From Clostridiales bacterium (GTDB lineage: Bacteria > Bacillota > Clostridia > Oscillospirales > Oscillospiraceae): a stretch of DNA of 6,178 nt. Positions within the stretch are counted from its first letter, which is position 1. Each line of letters begins with the position of its first letter. The notes beneath the pieces were generated by a model. The model worked only from the letters and a program-made list of their open reading frames with translations, had not been told where the DNA came from and searched no databases. Below, piece by piece: positions 1-4,497 of the stretch. The stretch spans positions 1 to 6,178 of the forward strand of contig JAJQAS010000078.1 in the NCBI GenBank assembly GCA_021203685.1, given 5' to 3'. The position numbers and the translations under genes are program-made.

Positions 1-2
1 AC

Positions 3-68
3 GGCAACGAGTATATCGACAACGAGGCGGATACGCACTTTTTGTTTTTGGATTTTGCTGCCCTATGA
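3..68 (+). CDS. Possible C-terminal fragment of a gene running in from the left
   Basis: One frame is open from the left edge to a TGA at 66-68 and would encode a tail beginning GNEYIDNEAD and ending LDFAAL. The acidic start and hydrophobic end look protein-like, but 21 codons are far too few to identify a family. A small minus-strand ORF ends inside the same bases, so at most one of the two is likely to be real. I do not recognise the product. Confidence 0.22.
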   Translation, partial: GNEYIDNEADTHFLFLDFAAL

Positions 69-164
69 GCAGGGTACCGGAAAAGGCGGGACAGATGTTG
101 TTTTGCTTTTTGTATCAACCTTATCGGTACTTTTAGCGTAACACTCCTCTATTATGATTTGCAT
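63..164 (-). CDS. Possible 33-aa small protein or leader peptide
   Basis: The ATG (plus-strand CAT at 162-164) follows an AAGGAGAGGG-like ribosome site at good spacing. The ORF begins MQIIIEECYAKS and ends PPFPVPCS at a TAG. It lies about 130 bases downstream of an extended -10 promoter on the same strand, with several small hairpins between. That would suit a leader peptide or the first gene of a leftward operon outside the window. No domain is visible and the function is unknown. It overlaps the possible plus-strand gene tail at the window edge, so it may be chance. Confidence 0.25.
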   Translation of the reverse strand: MQIIIEECYAKSTDKVDTKSKTTSVPPFPVPCS

Positions 165-177
165 ATCCCTCTCCTTA

Positions 178-210
178 TCAAGCGGCACTTCTGCCCTCAA
201 GGGGCACTTC
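178..210. repeat. Two 14-bp direct repeats, 19-bp period, with a small hairpin
   Basis: TCAAGCGGCACTTC (178-191) and TCAAGGGGCACTTC (197-210) differ at one base. Between and within them TGCCC (192-196) can pair with GGGCA (202-206). Just to the right lies another short palindrome, GAAGC-TGC-GCTTC. If the minus strand is transcribed here, this becomes a structured untranslated leader in front of the small ORF starting at 164. The role is unknown. Confidence 0.4.
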
Positions 211-300
211 CGAAGCTGCGCTTCTCCCTGTGCTTCGCTCCCTGCCCTTTCAGGGGCGATGAGGGGAATGGTAATTGTTAATTGGTCAACATTTCTGCCC

Positions 301-309
301 AGTATAGCA
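301..309 (-). promoter_or_regulatory. Possible extended -10 promoter reading left
   Basis: On the minus strand the sequence reads TGC-TATACT, an extended -10 with a good hexamer (plus-strand AGTATA at 301-306). I see no matching -35 at 16-18 bases. It would start a transcript near 294 that passes through the hairpin-rich stretch to the small ORF at 164. Confidence 0.3.
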
Positions 310-390
310 CCAGTTTTTCACGGAGAGCTACCGTTCGGCAACTGACCACTCCTCTTGCCTCCCTTAAAGGTACACAGACGAAGCTCAGCA

Positions 391-461
391 AAGCGGGTTC
401 CTCTGGGAGCGGAGTCGCAACGAAATAAGCGAACCTTGCCGCTTTCAGCGGGGCGAACGCT
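391..461. other. GC-rich foldable segment with nested inverted repeats, no gene
   Basis: The stretch 165-771 has no convincing gene, and this is its most structured part. AAGCGG+GTTC (391-400) can pair with GAAC (431-434) plus CCGCTT (439-444). Alternatively CCGCT (439-443) pairs with AGCGG (447-451) in a tight hairpin, closed further out by AGCG (428-431) and CGCT (458-461). GCGAAC also occurs twice (429-434 and 453-458). The two foldings exclude each other. It could be a structured RNA, a recombination or attachment region, or a degraded end of another element. The sequence alone does not decide. Confidence 0.3.
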
Positions 462-649
462 ATGAAATCTGCGGTGACAGGTAAGGAGGGGGATGTTTTT
501 AGGAGGTGGCCTGGGATTTCTGGCACATGACTTGAGCAAATGGGATAACCAGATTCCTATATGGCATCTCGTCCGTAATTCTTCCAAATTCCAACTGTAT
601 ATTATTATCTTGAAGTTAGTGAGACAGTAAAAACATTGAAATATCAACG

Positions 650-720
650 AAAAACGGTGTTTTCCGCTCCACCAAAAACGGAAAATAACCCAATTTTAAC
701 CCATTTCAAAAGAAAAACGG
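650..720. repeat. Three irregularly spaced AAAAACGG motifs
   Basis: AAAAACGG occurs at 650-657, 674-681 and 713-720 (spacings 24 and 39). TTTTCCG and CGGAAAA also form an inverted repeat across about 660-685. The motif resembles the AAACG core of the iterons in the replication gene, but the spacing is irregular and the surroundings are A-rich. These could be weak protein-binding sites or chance. Confidence 0.2.
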
Positions 721-728
721 GAAACGAG

Positions 729-772
729 AAGCACCGAACAGCGGACACTGAATCGCCGCTCGGTGCTTTTTT
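729..772 (+). terminator. Intrinsic terminator just beyond the repressor gene
   Basis: AAGCACCGA (729-737) pairs with TCGGTGCTT (760-768). An inner GCGG/CCGC stem extends the hairpin, and T(6) follows at 767-772 on the plus strand. The T run makes it strongest for rightward transcription. Leftward, it is the first hairpin after the repressor stop codon, with only a broken T tract (CTTCTCGTTTCCCG), so it may act weakly in both directions. It insulates the repressor from whatever lies to the left. Confidence 0.7.
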
Positions 773-1425
773 CAATAATCGAAAGTGTCTCCGTCGCTCT
801 TCTCAAAGAGCCTTTCAAGAGCTAATTTTGCTTTTTCCGCTGATGCTCGGGCAAATAGAGACATTGGAACGCCGTCAATATCGTAATAGGGTACATTCTT
901 GTGCGCGTCCATATACTTCCTATAATCAAAAGCGCACACGGAGATTTCTTCCCATACGGCGCTTTCTTCAAGCAGCAGGTTTAGAAAGCGGATTTTTGCA
1001 AGAGATCCAATAATGAAATTTCTGTTGTTGGGATCGGCATAATCTTGTTCATATGCTTGCACATCGTATAAACTCTCGTTCGGATCAAGTACTTTTTCTA
1101 ATTGACCGGAAGCTGCTATAAGATTATCAACTGCAAGTGTTGACAGCCCTGTTTCGTATTCTATATCCGTTTTGGCGCGTGTCTTATGGTTGTATCCATC
1201 TTCACAAAGCAAATAACCCATTTCACAGTCAAAAATGTGACATAAGGCCGCCAACTGTTCAAGTTTACATATTGGTTTTCCGTTCTCCCAACCTGCAACG
1301 GTCTGTCTTTTTATGGTCTTTCCGGTTTCATCCTCTATCCTATCCGCGAGTTGCTCTTGATTCATCCCCTTTTCTTTTCTGCATTGTCTGATTCGTTCGC
1401 CTATTTTGTGCCATAAATATAACAT
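772..1425 (-). CDS. XRE-family transcriptional regulator, probable phage-type repressor (217 aa)
   Basis: Residues about 6-73 form an N-terminal XRE/HTH_3 helix-turn-helix: KIGERIRQCRKEKGMNQEQL, then an insert with TGKTIKRQTVAGWENGK, then the closing helices LEQLAALCHIFDCEMGYLL. The remaining ~140 residues carry no LexA/CI-type Ser-Lys peptidase motif that I can see, and no HExxH, so self-cleavage or built-in ImmA-type proteolysis is not supported. It is transcribed away from the rightward early genes, as the repressor of a lysogeny switch would be. The ATG at 1425 follows GGGGAGG at 9-base spacing. A terminator lies immediately past the stop. The HTH assignment is firm; the repressor role comes from position. 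What triggers derepression is not visible. Confidence 0.85.
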   Translation of the reverse strand: MLYLWHKIGERIRQCRKEKGMNQEQLADRIEDETGKTIKRQTVAGWENGKPICKLEQLAALCHIFDCEMGYLLCEDGYNHKTRAKTDIEYETGLSTLAVDNLIAASGQLEKVLDPNESLYDVQAYEQDYADPNNRNFIIGSLAKIRFLNLLLEESAVWEEISVCAFDYRKYMDAHKNVPYYDIDGVPMSLFARASAEKAKLALERLFEKSDGDTFDY

Positions 1426-1465
1426 TTTCTAAATCCTCCCCTGGAAAATTTGCATTTTAGAGTGA

Positions 1466-1494
1466 TTTACAAGGACATCATACCATGATAAACT
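1466..1494 (+). promoter_or_regulatory. Rightward early promoter
   Basis: TTTACA (1466-1471) and TAAACT (1489-1494) are 17 bases apart. That gives a 5/6 match to the -35 and 4/6 to the -10 of a sigma-A promoter. It lies between the divergent repressor and the first early gene and would give a leader of roughly 55 bases before the ATG at 1554. The leader also contains an unused GGAGG at 1507-1511. Confidence 0.5.
1477..1489. promoter_or_regulatory. Candidate repressor operator
   Basis: ATCAT-ACC-ATGAT is a perfect 5-bp inverted repeat with a 3-base spacer. It lies entirely between the -35 and -10 of the rightward promoter, ending on the first base of the -10. A bound XRE dimer would block RNA polymerase directly. 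Only one clear copy is visible, whereas many phage switches have two or three. Confidence 0.4.
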
Positions 1495-1553
1495 AGAGAT
1501 GTCAACGGAGGAATACAGAAAACCTAGACGAAAGCAGAAAGGGGGCACAGGAA

Positions 1554-1760
1554 ATGAACGCGAGAACTAACCATGTTGCACCCGGCGAAAGCAAGCCGAA
1601 AACCGGCGCGATTGATGCCGCTTGTGCGCGTTATGGATATGGTAAGGCGTCAATGCGGCGGATTGCAGCAGAGGCCGGGGCCGTTATCCGCGTTGGCAGA
1701 ACGGTACGCTTTAATTTTGACCGGATAGACCGTTATCTTGACCAAATCAGCGGGGAGTGA
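1554..1760 (+). CDS. Small excisionase/AlpA-like DNA-binding protein (68 aa)
   Basis: After a polar N-terminus (~20 residues) comes a compact helix-turn-helix-like segment: ACARYGYGKASMRRIAAEAG, then AVIRVGRTVRFNFDRIDRYL. Two helices followed by a short beta wing and a final helix naming the last residues is the plan of AlpA/excisionase-type and DUF6462-type small proteins of Firmicute mobile elements. Being first in the rightward operon, directly across from the repressor, fits an excisionase or early regulator. The ATG is preceded by GGGGG (1541-1545) and AGGAA (1549-1553). The family assignment is by pattern only. If it is an excisionase, its integrase must lie outside the window. Confidence 0.65.
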   Translation: MNARTNHVAPGESKPKTGAIDAACARYGYGKASMRRIAAEAGAVIRVGRTVRFNFDRIDRYLDQISGE

Positions 1761-1807
1761 ATTTTTTTGACTACGAATTGACCAGCCGGTTATTCGGAGG
1801 TGAGACG

Positions 1808-2239
1808 ATGGAATCAACAAAAAAAGCCCGCTCCAGTGCTGCAACACCGGAACGGGCGGGAAATGGGGGTATGCGTGATGACATTTTCCCCAAAGAAGAT
1901 TTTAACACATTGGCCGGGGGAATTGCAAGCTTACTGTTGACCGGGCCTGAAAATGCCTTGACACTCCGGGACCTGGAGAGGCTGACCGGGGAGAATGGCC
2001 GGGCCATTCGGCGGCAAATCGAAGTGGAGCGTCGCCGGGGAATCCCGATTTTGAGTAGCACAAGCGAGGGGATAGCCGGTTATTTCTTGCCTTCCTGCGA
2101 ACTTGACACACGGCGCTTCGTTGGCTCAATGCGGGGCCGCGCCTGTGAGATTCTGCGAACAGCACGGGCCGTTGAGCAAGGCGGCGCAAACCCGGATCAG
2201 CTCTCTTTTGATGAGATGGACACAGGCGGCGAGGGTTAG
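1808..2239 (+). CDS. Winged-helix DNA-binding phage protein (143 aa)
   Basis: GGAGGTG (1796-1802) sits 5 bases before the ATG, so I prefer this start to an upstream in-frame GTG at 1757. An internal ATG at 1871 is possible. The N-terminal ~45 residues are polar and probably disordered. Residues ~50-97 form a winged helix: ALTLRDLERL, then a recognition-like helix GRAIRRQIEVERRRGIPI, then a wing SSTSEGIAGYFLP. A basic helix RRFVGSMRGRACEIL follows, then an acidic tail. Proteins of this layout are common in the early regions of clostridial prophages, beside replication genes. The exact function is unknown and a role in replication or early regulation is inferred. Codons 4-17 coincide with a minus-strand terminator. 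The next gene begins 4 bases after the stop, suggesting coupled translation. Confidence 0.7.
   Translation: MESTKKARSSAATPERAGNGGMRDDIFPKEDFNTLAGGIASLLLTGPENALTLRDLERLTGENGRAIRRQIEVERRRGIPILSSTSEGIAGYFLPSCELDTRRFVGSMRGRACEILRTARAVEQGGANPDQLSFDEMDTGGEG
1819..1857 (-). terminator. Minus-strand intrinsic terminator inside the start of the winged-helix gene
   Basis: On the minus strand GCCCG (from 1857) pairs with CGGGC (ending 1826). The inner pairs are TCC/GGA and GTG/CAC, and the loop is 6 bases. T(7) follows (plus-strand A run 1819-1825). Two symmetrical 1x1 mismatches interrupt an 11-bp stem. The T run exists only on the minus strand, so it would stop leftward transcripts before they reach the promoter and operator region. 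On the plus strand the hairpin is present without a T run. Confidence 0.65.
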
Positions 2240-2243
2240 AGCA

Positions 2244-2924
2244 GTGGCGGCAAAACGGATGTTTGCGAAGGCGGTGATCCAGTCCGCAAGATTTTTAAGG
2301 CTCCCTCAGTCGTCACAGCTTCTGTATTTCTTTTTAGGGCTGGAGGCAGACGACGACGGTTTTACAGAAACATTTCCCGTCTTTCGATTATACGGGATGG
2401 AGGAAGAAGACCTAAATCCATTGATTGAAAGCAATTTTGTTCAAGTTGTCAACGATGATCTTGTTGTCTTTATTACGGACTGGAGAAGAAACAACAATTT
2501 AAGGCGCGATTGCTACACAGAAAGCGAATATCACAACCTTCTGGAACAGTTACAGCCTGAAAATGAACAGGTTACACGCCGTAAACGGGACGGAAACGCC
2601 ACGGAAACGAAGCGTAAACGGGACGTGAACGGGGCGGATACGCAGTTAAGAAAAGAGAAGAGCAGTAAAGAAGAGGTAAGTCCAGAAAAGAAAAACGTCG
2701 CTTTTTCGTCGGTCGATGGTTGCAAAAAAACGCCGCACGGTCGTTTTAACAACGTATTCCTGAGTAACAGCGAACTTGCCGCCTTGACGCTTTTTGTTGG
2801 TGAAGATTCGGTTGACGATGCACCAAACACGAAAAAAGTCATTGATGATTTTTCAGAAATGAAAGAGCGAACCGGAAGGCGGTTTGATTCAGACTATGAT
2901 GCAATCGCAGGTCTTTTGAAGTGA
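2244..2924 (+). CDS. Phage replisome-organiser-like replication initiation protein (226 aa)
   Basis: The start is a GTG with GAGGG (2231-2235) 8 bases upstream, which gives the N-terminus MAAKRMFAKAVIQSARFLRL. This opening, followed by PQSSQLLYFFLGLEADDDGF and a DWRRNN...RRD segment (~79-89), is typical of the N-terminal winged-helix domain of Firmicute phage replisome organisers and DnaD-like initiators. Residues ~108-150 are a charged linker (RKRDGNATETK then RKRDVNGADTQ) whose DNA is the 11-bp iteron array. The C-terminus has the GRFNNVFLSNSELAAL motif of these proteins, then a short helical end. In this family the N-domain binds the origin and the C-terminal part contacts the replisome. 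The family and role are well supported. The next gene is not a recognisable helicase loader, which is unusual. Confidence 0.82.
   Translation: MAAKRMFAKAVIQSARFLRLPQSSQLLYFFLGLEADDDGFTETFPVFRLYGMEEEDLNPLIESNFVQVVNDDLVVFITDWRRNNNLRRDCYTESEYHNLLEQLQPENEQVTRRKRDGNATETKRKRDVNGADTQLRKEKSSKEEVSPEKKNVAFSSVDGCKKTPHGRFNNVFLSNSELAALTLFVGEDSVDDAPNTKKVIDDFSEMKERTGRRFDSDYDAIAGLLK
2580..2645 (+). repeat. Six 11-bp iterons inside the replication gene: probable origin
   Basis: Consecutive 11-bp units read CGTAAACGGGA (2580), CGGAAACGCCA (2591), CGGAAACGAAG (2602), CGTAAACGGGA (2613), CGTGAACGGGG (2624) and CGGATACGCAG (2635). All six keep CG at the start and ACG at positions 6-8, and the first and fourth are identical. 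The period is about one helical turn, so sites would align on one face of the DNA. Because 11 is not a multiple of 3, the encoded protein repeats only every 33 bp (11 residues). This suggests that selection acts on the DNA, or that the array arose by slippage. The position in the linker of the initiator gene matches known phage origins such as lambda ori in gene O. Confidence 0.75.
2646..2697. other. A+T- and purine-rich tract beside the iterons: candidate unwinding element
   Basis: I count 18 G/C in 52 bases, and nearly all plus-strand bases are purines, against the GC-rich iterons immediately to the left. In iteron origins the initiator melts such a tract next to its binding sites. The segment is also coding (lysine/glutamate-rich linker), so composition alone could reflect the encoded charge. 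Confidence 0.45.
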
Positions 2925-2928
2925 GTGA

Positions 2929-2967
2929 AGCGCCTGCTTGTGAAAGTGGGCGCTAACTCTAAAGAGT
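2929..2967 (+). other. Intergenic RNA hairpin with GUGA tetraloop, then a smaller hairpin
   Basis: In RNA form AGCGCC-UG-CUU (2929-2939) pairs with AAG-UG-GGCGCU (2944-2954). That is an 11-bp stem counting two G-U wobbles, capped by GUGA, a GNRA tetraloop. A second hairpin, ACTC-TAAA-GAGT (2956-2967), follows directly, and the next gene's ribosome site begins at 2979. There is no T run, so it is not a terminator. It could set mRNA stability or processing between the initiator and the downstream genes, or bind a protein. Confidence 0.5.
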
Positions 2968-2992
2968 GGAATATTTGCAGGAGGGAAAAACG

Positions 2993-3487
2993 ATGTCAAA
3001 ATTTTTAGAAAATGCAAAGCAGCTTGACAAACTGGCCGATGATTACAAACTCACCTGTCTATCAATCCGGGCCTCTAAAGGTGAAGCCGCTGAAATTATG
3101 GCCGCTGTTGGCGAACGGATTCAGCAGGAGCAAGCACATAACGAAGAACACCGCGCAGAACTGCAAGCGGCGGTTGATGACAAAAGCCGCTCTGAGGTAG
3201 TCCGAAAAATGGCCGCCCTGGAATTGGAGCGGTTGGAAGGACTGACACCAACGGTCACACAGGAGGAACGGGCGCTTTTCGCTGAAAAAATCGCTGAGGC
3301 GAACGCCGCTCTTTCGGAACTGAAAAAGACTAAGTCGCAGTTTACCGCCGCTCGTTCGGATTTGAAACGTCAGATTGATGAGGATTTCAATTTGAACGCC
3401 CTTTCTAAGTTTGATGCTCTTCTTCTCACTCGATACGTTGAGGGGGTACAAACAGAATTTACCCGCCGGTTCAAAGAACAGGGGTGA
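2993..3487 (+). CDS. Coiled-coil protein of unknown function (164 aa)
   Basis: The ATG at 2993 follows AGGAGGG at 7-base spacing, which decides against an in-frame GTG at 2966. The protein is almost entirely helical and charged: residues ~30-75 (EIMAAVGERIQQEQAHNEEH onward) and ~95-130 (EKIAEANAALSELKKTKSQF) look like long coiled coils. A short globular or amphipathic end follows (LSKFDALLLTRYVEGVQTEF). There are no cysteines suggesting metal binding, no membrane segment and no ATPase motif. It takes the place where phage operons often carry a helicase loader but shows no Walker A sequence. A structural or partner role in replication or DNA handling is possible, but I do not recognise the family. 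Confidence 0.7.
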   Translation: MSKFLENAKQLDKLADDYKLTCLSIRASKGEAAEIMAAVGERIQQEQAHNEEHRAELQAAVDDKSRSEVVRKMAALELERLEGLTPTVTQEERALFAEKIAEANAALSELKKTKSQFTAARSDLKRQIDEDFNLNALSKFDALLLTRYVEGVQTEFTRRFKEQG

Positions 3488-3491
3488 AGTA

Positions 3492-3641
3492 GTGGAGAAG
3501 CAGAGAGAATACAGCGAGAACCGCGTAAAACGTCCACAGGCGCGTTTTGACGGGCTGGAGGTAACGAACCACAGAAAAACCAAAGAGGCACGTTCACGGG
3601 GCTTTAGTGCGATTCTGGAAGGGACAACAGACGATGGGTGA
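3492..3641 (+). CDS. Small basic protein of unknown function (49 aa)
   Basis: A GTG at 3492 follows AGGGGTG (3480-3486) at 5-base spacing, four bases after the previous stop. The product, MEKQREYSENRVKRPQARFD onward, is strongly charged and ends GFSAILEGTTDDG. Its stop overlaps the ATG of the next gene (ATGGGTGA), an arrangement usual for translationally coupled phage genes and the best argument that it is translated. No domain is recognisable. Confidence 0.5.
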   Translation: MEKQREYSENRVKRPQARFDGLEVTNHRKTKEARSRGFSAILEGTTDDG

Positions 3642-4422
3642 AAAGCAAAAACGAGTTGCGCCGCCACAGCTTAACCGGATACCAGACAAAGACCTGGAGC
3701 GGATGGAGCGGGACGGTTTGGGTCGCCTGTACACACCGAACCGCAAAGAGGCCGAAAGGCTGGAAAGGGTTTTTGGGAAAGTATGGAACCTGTTTTACAC
3801 CGACTGCGTAAAAGACGGAACGCCGATTTTGACCGTCCTTTTCATATGGAACGGCGAAACCAGCACTGGAGACTTTGCCCCGCCCAATGATGCAATTTTC
3901 TGTGGTTGGGAAAACCACGCGGGGATCGGTATTGAAAAGGCGGCGTTTCTCCACGATGACGACTATCTGGCCTTCTTGTTTCTCCACGAATTGGCACACC
4001 TGAGAATGGGCGGCGGTGACGGTGAAGCCCACAGCGCCGATTTTGAGAACCAACTTCAATATCTTCTGAGCGTGTACAATGACGCTTACGGTACACACCT
4101 GGAAAACGATTTTGCAGGCTACAAGGAGGAATGCAGCTTGAAACGAGACCAACAAAGGGCGGATTCTGCGCCGGTGCCTGCTTCATGGGTGGAGTTATTC
4201 AAAAAGGCCCCCACAGAAAGCAAGGAAAGCCGCTCCACCAAAAAGCGCAAAGTCGCTGTTTCGGGCGATTCGGCCCAAAAGCGGAAAGTCGCCATTTCGG
4301 ACGATTCGGCGCAGAAGGCCCGCCGGGACATGATCCGGCGAATGCAGCAGCAGGAAACGGAGCCAAAAACAAGCCAAAAGTCGAAAGTCCGAAAGAGTTA
4401 CAACGGAGTACGCAGGGGCTAA
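3634..4422 (+). CDS. Putative zinc metallopeptidase of a phage early operon, with a repetitive basic tail (262 aa)
   Basis: The ATG at 3634 overlaps the preceding stop and has GGAAGGG 10 bases upstream. The central motif is FLFLHELAHLRMGGG with HELAH at residues 118-122, then H133 in HSADFENQLQYLL. HExxH plus a downstream HxxxF resembles SprT/WLM/YgjP-like zincin folds, in which the two histidines and a third ligand bind zinc and the glutamate is catalytic. The N-terminal ~110 residues contain beta-rich stretches (PILTVLFIWNG, NDAIFCGWENHAGIGIEKAAF) fitting that domain. From ~169 on the protein is low-complexity and basic, with two 12-residue repeats (204-227), and is probably disordered. No signal peptide is visible, so it should act in the cytoplasm. 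The substrate is unknown. Activity is inferred from the motif alone. Confidence 0.65.
   Translation: MGEKQKRVAPPQLNRIPDKDLERMERDGLGRLYTPNRKEAERLERVFGKVWNLFYTDCVKDGTPILTVLFIWNGETSTGDFAPPNDAIFCGWENHAGIGIEKAAFLHDDDYLAFLFLHELAHLRMGGGDGEAHSADFENQLQYLLSVYNDAYGTHLENDFAGYKEECSLKRDQQRADSAPVPASWVELFKKAPTESKESRSTKKRKVAVSGDSAQKRKVAISDDSAQKARRDMIRRMQQQETEPKTSQKSKVRKSYNGVRRG
4125..4140 (+). promoter_or_regulatory. Strong internal ribosome site before an in-frame TTG
   Basis: GGAGG (4125-4129, within AAGGAGGA) lies 8 bases before a TTG at 4138, in frame with the metallopeptidase gene (Leu169). Translation from it would yield a separate ~94-aa product starting MKRDQQRADS and containing only the basic repeat tail. 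The junction coincides with the end of the peptidase-like domain. This suggests either a second product from the same gene or an old fusion of two genes. Confidence 0.35.
4243..4314 (+). repeat. Two in-frame 36-bp tandem repeats
   Basis: The units at 4243-4278 and 4279-4314 match at 30 of 36 bases and encode KRKVAVSGDSAQ and KRKVAISDDSAQ. Four of the six differences are silent third-position changes, so the protein repeat is being kept. The units sit in the basic tail of the metallopeptidase-like protein. Confidence 0.75.
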
Positions 4423-4444
4423 CAGCAGCCGCGCAGAAGTGAAT

Positions 4445-4495
4445 GAACCGCAAGGGAACAGCGAGGAACCACGAAGGAACGACGGAGGAACGGGG
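4445..4495. repeat. Five helically phased GAAC motifs upstream of the late-regulator gene
   Basis: GAAC begins at 4445, 4456, 4466, 4477 and 4488, with spacings of 11, 10, 11 and 11 bases. The last four are GGAAC, with roughly the unit GGAACnrCGA. The array fills the only gap between the metallopeptidase and the sigma-like gene and includes the GGAGGA ribosome site. The motif resembles the replication iterons (compare GAACGGGG in both). Binding sites for the initiator or another regulator are possible, but so is slippage of ribosome-site-like sequence. Confidence 0.4.
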
Positions 4496-4497
4496 AC

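Noticed and set aside
462..530. 22-codon plus-strand ORF (MKSAVTGKEGDVF...)
   Set aside because: Too short, with only a weak GGGG upstream and no supporting context; the two RBS-like AGGAGG runs inside it precede no usable start.
278..647. Two overlapping minus-strand ORFs of 82 and 109 codons
   Set aside because: Both cross the GC-rich foldable segment, have odd composition (many Arg, Pro, Cys) and no convincing ribosome sites; they look like chance open frames.
650..720. Three AAAAACGG motifs as a second origin or integrase arm sites
   Set aside because: Spacings of 24 and 39 show no helical phasing and the flanks are simply A-rich; listed only as a weak repeat.
4234..4260. KKRKV in the metallopeptidase tail resembles an SV40-type nuclear localisation signal
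   Set aside because: Short basic clusters are common in disordered bacterial tails and nothing else suggests a eukaryotic target.
4131..4442. 103-codon plus-strand ORF overlapping the metallopeptidase gene
   Set aside because: Its ATG directly abuts the AGGAGG, giving no proper spacing; its content is a shifted reading of the basic repeat tail. The ribosome site fits the in-frame TTG at 4138 better.
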